This document shows positions 10,331 through 21,025 of a stretch of DNA of 64,000 bases, piece by piece. The DNA comes from Nyssa sinensis (lineage: Eukaryota > Streptophyta > Magnoliopsida > Cornales > Nyssaceae). A program made the translations under genes and the position numbers. How positions within the stretch are numbered: the stretch's first letter is position 1; every line of letters begins with the position of its first letter. The notes beneath the pieces were generated by a model, which worked only from the letters and a program-made list of their open reading frames with translations, made no database searches and had not been told where the DNA came from. The stretch is from positions 32,287,076 through 32,351,075 of the forward strand of contig CM018037.1 of the NCBI GenBank assembly GCA_008638375.1, read 5' to 3'.

Positions 10331-13300
10331 ATGGCGTTGGTGGATAGACCCAGTTCAGCTTCGAAACCGAGCAAGCTGCGATGGGGCGAGCTTGACGAAG
10401 ACGATGGAGAGGACTTGGACTTCCTCCTGCCGCCTCGCCAGGTCATCGGACCCGACGAGAACGGGATCAAGAAGGTAATCGAGTACAAGTTCAACGATGA
10501 AGGCAACAAAGTCAAGATTACCACCACCACCCGGGTCCGCAAGCTCGCCAAGGCCCATCTCAGCAAGCGGGCCGTCGAACGTCGGTCCTGGCCTAAGTTC
10601 GGTGATGCCGTTCACGAGGATGTCGGGAGCAGGCTCACCATGGTCTCCACCGAAGAGATCTTACTGGAGCGACCTAGGGCCCCTGGTTCGTTTCTTTCTT
10701 CTGATCTCTTCTTTCTATTTTGGCTGTGAAAGATGTGATCTTTGTGGTGTTCATTTGTTTCTCATCTTTTTTGTTTGTGAATTCGGATGTGCCCTAGATT
10801 TGAGTAAATTAAAATTTCGTTTTTGAATAATGTTTTTGGGGAAAAACAAACATGATCAAAACCTTCTCTTTATGTTTGGACAACTTAATATTTTGAAAAC
10901 AGATCACAAACTGAGAATTTTTCACTTCGTAATCAGGTTAATTGGTTTTAGTAAGTTTTGAGGTAGAACTCAATATCAGTGTATGATGTTACTCTGAGTT
11001 ATTAAAATTCAGTTTACTATTGCATTTAATGTTGCTTCAAGCAATAAAAGTACAATTTCAATGCTAATTTTTGGTATAGAGCTTACTCGTTTAGAATTGG
11101 TTGAGGTTTGAGCTCGCATACGGATGCTATGATGTTTCTATGTTTTCCTTGGAGTATTTAAATGTATGGTGTGATATAAAGATTTTGAACATTATATGAT
11201 AGATGAAAGATCCTTCTAACCATAGCTCTTCGGGTATGTATTAAGTTTCTTGGCTTCTAGCCTATTTCATTCGAACAAGAACATTGGGTTTGTATATGCA
11301 AATTATGTTTCATCACTGGGATTTACGTAAAGATGTGTCATCTGTTAACTATTGGGCCAGCCCATCCTTTGAAGTTTGAACAAGCTCATTCCACATTTAT
11401 TTTACTCTTCCTTGATATTGGACCACCTTCTACTTGGATCATGTGACTTCTTAGTGGTGCAAATATTGTTCTTAGACACATGCATCTGAATCATCTCAAC
11501 TAGATTTTTCCTCTCTTATCCTGATTGTGTTTCCATACATCTGTCTCAATAACCTCATTTTCATAGACACAGGTTGCTCTTTGATGCAAATGGCCAAACC
11601 TTCTCAATTTGTTTTTTTCCCACGTAGGACCATGTTGGCGCTGGATCTACCTTCATTCATTCATTTGAATTCTGTGAATTAATAGTGAAAGGTGAGCACA
11701 TTTGATGGAGGATGAGTGTAGGGGGACCACTCTCCTACAAACTATGACACTACAATTGTGGCAGGCAGCTGAGAGATGGACTGTTGAAGGCTGTTTTAGG
11801 GTTTTTTTTTGGGTGGCCAAAGATTGGTTAACAAATTAAGATTTAGGTTTTGTAAAAGGTGTAACAAAGGAGTAAGAATTGTGAAGCTTGAATTAGAGAA
11901 GAAAAAGCTTCCGGGGCTCTTCTGGGACAGTGAACAGTAATAAAAAGTGCTTTTGGGGCCGGGTACTGTGCTCTTTTGGGGGATAGATTTGATTGATTGA
12001 AAGAAGGGATAGGTTAGGGCTTGGTGCATGGGATTTTTCAGGGTATACAAGAGGTTATATAAAATTACAAAAAAAATTGAAAAAAGAAGAAGAGAAGTAG
12101 AGTAGAAGTTGGGAATCACTCATAAGGTCCATTAGGCATCACACCTAAGATTCGAATTGTATCATACAATCCATCAATAGCAAAATGGCTGCAAAATTCT
12201 CGAAAACATGTTCTCCTTTCAATTGACAACATTACACGATTATATATAGACTTTTAAATGCCCTTAATTTTAATGGGATAACTTAAAACTTGATTCCCTC
12301 TTCTTTCAATTTGCTCTTTCTTAAAGTTTCTCATGGATTACATCAACATTGAGATGAATGGGTGTTGAAACAAGATATCATTTTATGAATTCTTTGCCAG
12401 CCCATGTTCGGTACTTTAGAATATCACCACTCTTATTTATAGTTCCCTCGGAAAATATTTTCAAATTTGATTTCTATTTGTCAGTCATGAAAAAAAAAAT
12501 ATACTCAAAAACTTCTCCACTTTATTATGCTGCCCAAATTTTAGAGGCTGCCATGAAGCTCTTGTTAATCAGTCTCAACAATTTGCTACCCCTCCTTTTT
12601 GATAGACCAGCTACCCACTTATTTTTACTCCTACAACTACCTAAATTACTTTCTATGAATAACTTATCCATAAAAATTACTTCTTATGTATATTACTTCT
12701 TGCTGTTGCTTATATTTTCAAGTTCTTCTACAAAATTTTACTTATGTTTTACTTTTTCATTGTTTCATCAGTCAATAATTTGATGTTATGTTATTGGCAA
12801 ATGACATATATCCACACTTGACATAGATGATTTTTTATTTTATTTTTATCGGTATACTTGACATTGATGAATTATCACTCTAAAAATATTATTTTCTGAT
12901 CCAAATCTTTCTAGTTTATCAGAACCGTGATAAGAATACAGGTTCACCCATATCCTTGTAAGTGAATACATCTTTAGTCTCAAGAGGGAGAGATGATTAT
13001 CACCACAAAAAGAACAAGGACTACTAGCTTTGTAGAGGTTCCATCCTTACTCATGGATTGCTGGAATAGAAAGTAGATAACTCAATCTACTTGGGTGCGG
13101 CCTTCTGTTTATGTTTGACTTACTTGGTAGAGCTCCCATGGGCCTTTCAGGGGAGGTGAAACCGTATGCATATTTGTAAATGTGTAAGATCTCCAAATCA
13201 AATGAGGTGGATAAAGTTGATCCTGAAGGAAGGGATTGGCGTTTTGTACATGTACATCTTCACTGCTTGAAAATGCCCTGCTAAAACAGGTAGACCATGG

Positions 13301-15586
13301 TCCCCTTTCCCTGGGTACCTTGGTTTGTCTCGTGGCTTTCTTTTTAATTTTTTTAACCCACCTAAACCACTTGTAGGTTAGATAGATCCATCTGGACCTT
13401 TCTGGAAATTTTTGGGTTTGTGATTTCTGTTTTGTGCTGCATGAATTCTTTTGATTGTGCATGCATAAGCATAACTTTGTTTGTGTATCTCAGGCGTACA
13501 TATGGTTAATGAGTTGGAAATCAGTTTGATCAATACCCAAGTGATCTGGTTCATCTTTGACATCTCAAAGCTGCTGAACTTTATGTCTGCATGCAAGGAT
13601 CTTAATAATTGTAGTTTCTTAAGATATGTTCTCTGGTTTCGTATGAGTTTCTCTCTGTCAGCTCTCAAAGAACGTGTTAAATGTTCTTTATTGCCGCATG
13701 TATGCAGTTTATTAGAACTGCACAAGTTTTTTCCTCTCATGCCTCGGTCCACCTCATAGTTACCACAATTCGCTCTCCCCCTAGGGAATTGCGAATTGGA
13801 TCACATCACACTATCTAAAATGTGGATCATTAGTAATTTGAAACGTAAAATTTAACATTCCAATCTAAAATATCGAAAGCCTCCTAAAATTATACCTATA
13901 AAAAATAAAATACACACATACATCATTGAAATTTTTATTTTATAATGGCTTAAATTTGATGAAAATTTTTAAGTGTATATTTTTTTTTGATAAGTAAAAT
14001 TTTTTTTTTTTTTAGTGTATATAAATAATATTATTACAAATACAATAAAAAAAATCACTTAATAAACATAATTTGTTCCAACAAATCGATCCCAAGAAAC
14101 CTATCCTAATCTGCCACATTTTACAACAAGTGACGATTTCCTTTCCCTTTCCCGTTCCCGTTCCCGATCCACGTTCTAGGTGATGTTGGTCGACTATTTA
14201 GGCTGTAACACAGTTGAGACTGCTTTGCAAATTTCCTATTGAATTCATTATTTTTAATGCTTCACAGGAAATTTGTGGGATTACTTTCCATGTATCTGCC
14301 ATTTTCTTCATGGACAGAATCATTACATTGGTGATATGAGGCATCTGACCATATATTATCTGTGTGTGAAAATGACAAAGTATTGCTGATTTCTTACCGC
14401 ATTTTATACACTGTTGTTCCACATCCCAGTCACTTTTCAAGGTGTTATTGTTTTTCTTTTAACCACTGGCAATTGAAATCAATGGCCCTAATAAACAACC
14501 GTTTGCCTCGGTGCATTGGAAATCTAACCCTCCTGTAGCAAAACATACCAATGAATTACACTGATATTAATGATTGGGCAAATTCGGTCCAAGATAGTCA
14601 ATTGTTTTGTTTTCGGATAGAATCTTTCTTCCAGTTCCATATTAAGCTTCTGATTCGATGGGAATGAATGAATTACACGTCCTGTCCTTGATGCTTATTA
14701 CTTTTTCGTTGTGAGGACATCCTAATTTGAATGATTGGGGAAATCATGTTCCGTCCCAGGTAATTGTTTTGCTTTGGGATGGAAAGATTTGGGAGAATAA
14801 ATGAATCAGAGATGATTATGCATTTTCAGTCCTTCAATGCTTATTACCCTTTCGTTTGCAACGAGTCAGTTTTGTTTAGATGTTAAGCTTCTGATCGAAA
14901 GATATGTAAACTGTCTAGCAACTTTTAGTTGTGGTTCACGCTCATAGGTTTTTACATTCTGTTTTTTATGTAGATAAACTTTACATGCTCCTTCACTTGG
15001 TTTGGGTCTTGGTTTTAATTTATTTTATCTTATTTTGGAACTATCAACAGGTTCTAAACAAGAAGAAACCAAGGTAGCTGGAGACTCCTTGGCTCAGCTC
15101 GGAAAAGGAGGTGCTGTTCTCATGGTGTGCAGGACTTGTGGCAAGAAAGGTGACCACTGGACATCAAGATGCCCTTACAAGGATCTTGCACCTCCAACTG
15201 AAGCCTTCATTGACAAACCTGCTGCATCAGAGACCACTGTGGCTTCTGGTACCGTCAAGGGAGCTTATGTACCCCCAAGCATGAGAGCAGGAGCAGAGAG
15301 ACCTGCTGGATCAGATATGAGGCGGAGGAATGAAGAGAACTCAGTTCGGGTGACCAACTTATCTGAAGACACCCGGGAGCCTGACTTGCTCGAGTTATTC
15401 CGCACATTTGGCCCGGTGAGTCGTGTCTATGTTGCCATCGATCAGAAGACCGGAATGAGTAGAGGCTTTGGTTTTGTCAACTTTGTAAACAAGGAAGATG
15501 CTGAGAGGGCTATCAACAAGCTCAATGGGTATGGTTACGACAATCTTATCCTTCGAGTTGAGTGGGCTACACCCAGAACAAACTAA
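10331..15586 (+). CDS. EIF3G: eukaryotic translation initiation factor 3 subunit G (eIF3g)
   Basis: Subunit of the cytoplasmic eIF3 complex, which bridges the 40S ribosome and mRNA during translation initiation and scanning. Exon 1 is 10331-10685 and exon 2 is 15051-15586, joined by a GT-AG intron with phase 1, giving 296 residues, the usual plant eIF3g length. The N-terminal part (about 1-115) is the eIF3g N-terminal domain with an acidic GELDEDDGEDLDFLLPP stretch. A CCHC zinc knuckle has C145, C148, H154 and C159. The C-terminal RRM has RNP2 VRVTNL (217-222) and RNP1 SRGFGFVNF (255-263) and ends at residue 296. The frame is unbroken and the splice joins G119 cleanly. The first ATG gives the family-typical start MALVDRP. 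Nothing suggests loss of function. Confidence 0.95.
10686..15050 (+). other. 4.4-kb intron of eIF3g
   Basis: Single intron, GT at 10686 and AG at 15049-15050. The open frames inside it (for example 12358-12783 and 13378-13752) are hydrophobic or low-complexity translations without recognisable domains. I see AT-rich filler and T-rich runs near 13980-14015. It could hide an old transposon, but no terminal structure was found. Confidence 0.75.
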
Positions 15587-17021
15587 AAACATTATTTTGT
15601 TTGGGGAAGTTGGCCTTCTGAAATATTGTTCAGAGTTGCATTCCAGGAGCTGCTGATAAGGGCATTTTTTTATTTTTCACTCTGGCGTACTGCCATTTTT
15701 GCTTCTTTATTCAATAGTTGTGTCATTTTTTATATTTGGAGTCAAGAATAAGACTTAAAAGCTTGTGTTATTAGTGATATTATTATTATTTTTTAATTTA
15801 AGGAGTTGTTGGCTTTTAAAATACATGGATTGCAATTTGTATATATATCTTATACTTGATTGTTAAATATTTTTTTTTTTTTAATATCCTCTCATTCATG
15901 ATTTAATTATGGTGTTGTGTCAGGGAATGTTGGGACTTGATGATTTAGAATACAAGCTAAGCTGTGGGGACTGGAAACAGCAAATGTATTGGAAATCCTG
16001 GTGGTATAAGGGTTTTGGGGGGCATTGAGCTTTCAAATATCATCTGAGAGACCCACCCCCACCCCAAAATCATACAATCCCCGAACATGAAAAATAATAA
16101 TTATAATAAAATTGGTCTATTTCAAGTGAATTCATTTGAAAATGTAATTGTCAATATAAAAAGTTATGTTTAAAATCATGAATTTCGTCATTTTAATAAA
16201 GCTTATAAATGATTATGAACCAAAAAAAAATGATTATGTAAAGAAAATATTATCAAGTTTTTTTTATTTTTTGAAAGAATCCGTTTAAGGAGGATTTTTA
16301 AATTAAAGCATTACATAAATTGTGAACATAACTATTCAAATTTTGGAGACATCCTACCCCCTCACTCGCGAGGTTAGGGCGGATGAGAGGACTTGAGGAA
16401 TTACTATCTCAACGTTTCATGTTCAAGTCTTAATTTTTTCGATGTGCAATTTTTGAAAGGTGAAATCGCACATTCAAAGTTTAGTCTTGTAATCACTTGT
16501 CAAATGACTCATAGTTAAAAGAATTCTGTATCATTTAAAAGAGAGACATTCATGATTCTATTTCAGGAGTCTGGACATTGCCCATGTTTCGACCTAATTT
16601 TGACGAACCAATTCAGATTTGGGCTGAAACAAAATTAGCTCAAAAAGTCGAGTTCAGAACCATGTTCTCACCAAAACCGTTTATTTATGCAAACTAAAAT
16701 ATATGCATTCATTTTCATTTGAGTAATGCTATACATAACAGATTTTCACACACCTAAACAGAACGTGATGGAACCTATTCTTAACCAGATATCTAAAGTT
16801 CCCTCTGCAACTCCATACCCAACTACCAGGGAAATATCTGAGATATTTGACTAATAGTAGAAAGGTTTTTATTGCTGCCAAGAACCACAACATGCACATT
16901 AGATAATTAGAAATTTATAACAGACGATCAATTAAGCTCACCATTATCTGCCAAATATCAATAACAAGCTTAAGAGTCGAAATCAAACCGCGATGAAACG
17001 ATGAAAAGCTTAAGATCAATC
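15587..17021. other. 3' region of eIF3g and intergenic DNA
   Basis: The first ~200 bp look like the eIF3g 3' untranslated region (T-rich, with an AATAAG-type signal near 15747). The rest is AT-rich intergenic DNA with no gene that I can support. A string with a degenerate GTTCAAGTCT box near 16420-16430 could be SINE debris but lacks the rest. Confidence 0.5.
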
Positions 17022-17300
17022 TTAGGAGATATGGTGGGAACGGGGAGGAGGACGAAGAGAAGATTGAGTTTTGTCAGTGTTAATGAGCTGGGAAGCAATG
17101 GGTAATGGTGATGATGGAGGAAGAACATTGTTTGATTGGAGAGGTTTGATTTCAGATGACTGAAACCTTGCTGGACCGCCAGGAAGTCTGATGTATGGTG
17201 CAGTTGGTGACTCAAAGAGCCATGATGTTGCCAGGGATGCTTGTCCCCCAGTCCTGGACTCGACTATGGCTTTGTAAATTAAAGGTAGGAGGCCTTCCAT
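17022..17300 (-). CDS. small uncharacterised plant protein (92 aa)
   Basis: Single-exon frame starting MEGLLPLIYKAIVESR, with a conserved-looking middle PYIRLPGGPARFQSSEI and a low-complexity, Ser/Pro/Arg-rich tail. The MEGL(I/L)P start followed by a Y-x-R-L-P-G segment resembles a family of short, uncharacterised angiosperm proteins; I recognise the pattern but not a function. No signal peptide, membrane segment or catalytic motif is visible. Upstream on the same strand lies a pure CT (GA on the plus strand) repeat that would fall in the 5' untranslated region, preceded by a TTTTAAAA box near 17414-17421 as a possible TATA. Whether it is expressed is not shown by the sequence. Confidence 0.55.
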   Translation of the reverse strand: MEGLLPLIYKAIVESRTGGQASLATSWLFESPTAPYIRLPGGPARFQSSEIKPLQSNNVLPPSSPLPIASQLINTDKTQSSLRPPPRSHHIS

Positions 17301-17331
17301 TTAAGAGAGAGATAGAGATATTATATATATA

Positions 17332-17336
<5 letters not shown>

Positions 17337-17384
<48 letters not shown>
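17337..17384. repeat. (GA)24 microsatellite in the 5' region of the small gene
   Basis: About 24 uninterrupted GA units on the plus strand (CT on the gene's strand), beginning ~37 bp upstream of the start codon at 17300. CT tracts are frequent in plant 5' untranslated regions, and GA/CT repeats can bind BPC-type factors; use here is inference. Confidence 0.9.
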
Positions 17385-17386
<2 letters not shown>

Positions 17387-17939
17387 GCTTCAATGGAGAG
17401 GATGTGCAATGGTTTTTAAAAGGAGAGGTTCAAGAAGGGAAAGAGCTTTGGAAGATGACCCTGAAAGCTCTGCTTCAACAATTTCCCTAATTTTAATATG
17501 CTACATCGATCTTTACCATACCAGGCTTCACCTTCTTAACAGTCTATAAGGATTATTCTTTAACAAACTAATTTCCAGAGAAGAAAATTTGAGATACAAC
17601 AGGGTGAATTGTGTTAAATGTGATTTTATATCCATGCTCATCCAACATAACCCTCATTCTTTTAATGTGAATTTAATGTTGTAAGTTAGAAACTTAAAAT
17701 ATTTGATAGATTCACACATATTGTACGTGCATATATATATAAATATATATACACACACAGGTGCTATCGTGTTCTCAAAGCATCCACATTTTATTCACTT
17801 TTATTTTTTAAATATCTTTTGATGTCGTATCTCGCATTTGTATCCATGCTTTCCCGTATGCAGTTCAGGTTTCACGTTTAATCGCACCATGTTTGTATCT
17901 GTATATGGAAAATGGACCACCATCTCAATTGATGCACCT

Positions 17940-17943
<4 letters not shown>

Positions 17944-17998
<55 letters not shown>

Positions 17999-18015
17999 AT
18001 GATGATGATGATGAT
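17944..18015. repeat. compound (TA)n(TG)n(GAT)n microsatellite
   Basis: Three adjoining simple repeats change unit from TA to TG to GAT without a gap. A separate (AC)n run lies at 18157-18177. These fall between the small gene and the 3' end of the RCC1-like gene, where I see no coding sequence (17301-18849). Confidence 0.9.
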
Positions 18016-20564
18016 AAATCTAAATCTACCATTTCAACAATCTTTTGTTTAAGATCGCATAGCCACTTCATGATTTCTTGAGCACTCAATTTACGAAATT
18101 GGTGTTCCTATGCTTTCAAGGTTTGGTCCGATCATAATAATCTTTCTGTCAGCAATACACACACACACACACACACAAAATGCATAATGGTTATCACAGC
18201 TTTTGCTGCTATAGACAATCATTATTACTTATGGCTTAAGGTATAACCATGAACAAACTAAAACAAAAAAGAATGGTTTTTTAAACAACTTAAAATGCAA
18301 GTGGAGAATGTATAATGACCATACCAATAATTCATTTTAAGTAAGGAAAAAGAGTAAGAATTAACTCAGGAGTGAAAAGGAAAAAAACATGTATATAACA
18401 AAGATTATGCATGAGCATATAATTTTGCTTTTTTTCTTTTTTCTTTTTTTCCCTCTTCTTCAGTCTACTTCTTGAAGAATAAGCACACGCCTAATGTTAA
18501 TTAATATAATTTTATTTTTATAAATTAATTTGGGCATTTTTTTCAAAATATTTTTATAATTTTGTTTACATCAGATAACATGGAATGCATCAGATAAAGA
18601 TATATACAATGGACTAAGATCATGTTATACGTCTCAGAAGTATATTTCTTTGCAGCAATGGCGTTAAGAGATACAAAAGTTACAGTGAACCTCAACCTAG
18701 AAAGAATGATTACATGCATATATGTATATGTATACAAACTATTGTATGTACATATGCATATAATTCTAAATGGTGTCATATCAATCAAAGACAACTACTA
18801 ACCTAGCAAAACTGTGCCCACTGCCCAGGCCCCTCAAACAGCAAGGCGCTCAAGTGGGTGATTCAGCAAGGAGAAGTGTATGCCACCAGCCACATGCAAC
18901 ATTTTTTGAGATGCAACCGTCAATTGCAACTTGAGAAGGAATATTGCGGTCAATCACATCGCCCAAGCCATGCTGTGTTATGCAAAAATTAGTATATCAA
19001 AGACGGTAATAAAGCAAACACGCACCACAAGATGAAGAAGGAAACAGGCTGACAAATTATTGAAATCCACAGTATTTGAGCATGCTCAATGAAAGACCAA
19101 GAGTTTCTTGCAAATGGAAGGGAAAAAAACAAATTGGAATGATTTCGATCTAATGTAGTGTCCTATGTGTAACTTGATAAAAAACTTTGAGCATGGTACC
19201 TGGCCATACTTGTTCCACCCCCAGCAAAACACTTTTCCATTCTCTTCAAGAAATAAAAGTAACATAAGCAAAGAGAAGTCATGAGATGTGTAAATACGAA
19301 TATATCTCGACATTGAATTCATATAGAACCAAAATGCCAAAATATTGCTATTTTTTAAAGGGAGTTACTACAATAAGTTCTAAATTACTATGAGTAATCA
19401 TGTCCATCCCTTTCCACCTTTTGCCCTACCTTTTAAGAGCTTCAACCCATCACTTGCCATACCATATCCATTAGCCCTCTTTTTTCATCACCTAATGAAA
19501 CCCCGTACTAATAATTTATCAGTTACAGAGAACATGTATTTTGGATGGCCAAAATTTTCTCTATGAAAGCTAAGAGATTCCTTGATAAAATTGAAGTACA
19601 TAATGGATCTTGTCAGACAAATGAAATATGATGATAGAAAACTTGAATGTTGGAGTGGACGCATGAAACCCGGTTTTTTCTTCTTTTTCTACCTCTTCTG
19701 TGCAGTCAAATGGAGCATCAAAATAGCCCCTACATATGTACATAAGAGATACATCAGAAGTTTGGCATAATCACATAGCTTCTTTAGACCCATATTCAGC
19801 TGTGTGTTTCCACACTCCCCTCCTATGCTGTGTGAGACGCTACCTATCCAACAACTCTCTGTACCATTTTCATAATATCTTTGGATATCTAAATGTAGTG
19901 CCTTGGGCATTTCCCATCCTTGTTGATTATCAGTGCTCATATTTTTTTTTTGTCATCATCGAGCAGAAGATTAGCCAACCCGGAAGGGGCTAACATGACA
20001 TGTAAAATGTAGGTATGTACACATTTTTATGTTCAGGGCATTGTGGAAACTCCTTATCCTCCCATGCCCTCCTTTTCATTTAGTATTGAAATAGTTGCAT
20101 AAAATTTCTCTCCATCTGTATAATCAGAGCAGAAAAAAAAAACTTCATGGTAGCTTCAACAAATTCCAAGCAACTTTGGTTATCCATGAGCGATGCCCAT
20201 ATTCGTGTAAAGGGGGTACTGTCATATTTTGAAAAGGAAAATAATCGAGGAACCAAGAAAGGAAATATGGATGTATATACCAGAAGATGGACAACATACC
20301 TGTAATTAAAGCACTATGACAAGCTCCACAAAATACTATTTTTGCATGGATATTTTCCAAACTTGGAGCATCCAGAAGCCTGGGCAGTGTCTGATGAAGG
20401 AATTCAAGAAAAATAAACTTAATTAGATAAACTTTAATCCAGTCAAAATAGCCTCTCCACTTGAAAGATGTATAATAGTCTCGGGGTAATCTGTAATGAT
20501 TATCTGAAAAAGTGCAAGAGTAATAACAAGGAACATAAGAGAAAGTATACAACAAAGCCAAAGC

Positions 20565-20693
20565 TGTTCTGGTGCAGTGGTAAAAGTGCTGGCATGGCAC
20601 CCTAAGGAGAGGTGTGAAGGTCAAGAACTCAAGGGTTCGATAAGAAATTGCCAATCCAAAGAGACAAGAGGGGGTTTTTTTTTTTTTTTTTTT
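20565..20693 (+). mobile_element. tRNA-derived SINE in an RCC1-gene intron
   Basis: A TGGTGCAGTGGTAAAAGTG string at 20570-20588 matches an RNA polymerase III A box and GGGTTCGAT at 20633-20641 a B box, at tRNA-like spacing. The body ends in a T19 run (20675-20693) followed directly by G14 (20694-20707). It lies in the intron between exons 8 and 9 of the RCC1-like gene, opposite to the gene's direction. Target duplications were not identified. A real tRNA is excluded because no acceptor stem or anticodon arm can be paired. Confidence 0.65.
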
Positions 20694-20708
20694 GGGGGGG
20701 GGGGGGGA

Positions 20709-21025
20709 GAAGGACTACATGTACAGAAAAATTTAGAATTAAAGTCTTCCAATTCACTCAACATGTAGCCTAGATTTGTGGGGAAGGAGTCCAAACCTTC
20801 ACCAGCACATCATTTGATATTGCTAACACATGACTTTTGTAACATTACACTATCATTGTCTTCATTGAAGGAGTACATGTACAAAAAAATTAAGAGTTAA
20901 AATCTTCCAATTCACTCAACATGTTGCCTAGATTTTCGGGGAAAGAGTCCAAACCTTCCCCGGCACATCATGTGATACTGCTAACAAACATGACTTTTGT
21001 AACATCACACTATCATTGTTTTCAT
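20709..21025. repeat. 158-bp tandem duplication
   Basis: Copy 1 starts at 20709 (GAAGGACTACATGTACA) and copy 2 at 20867 (GAAGGAGTACATGTACA). They stay alignable to about 20866 and 21025 with scattered substitutions. It directly follows the SINE tail, in the same intron, ending ~50 bp short of exon 8. Confidence 0.85.

Noticed and set aside
12358..14440. Several frames of 80-141 codons within the eIF3g intron
   Set aside because: Hydrophobic or low-complexity translations on both strands. One (14198-14440) has a CxxC pair but no further domain feature.
20569..20641. tRNA gene candidates at the SINE A/B boxes (also 50400-50457 and 55561-55617)
   Set aside because: No cloverleaf with acceptor and anticodon stems can be drawn, and poly(T)/AAAT tails point to SINEs.
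20145..20654. 169-codon minus-strand frame
   Set aside because: Only 20300-20390 of it is exonic (RCC1-like exon 9). The rest reads through introns and the SINE.
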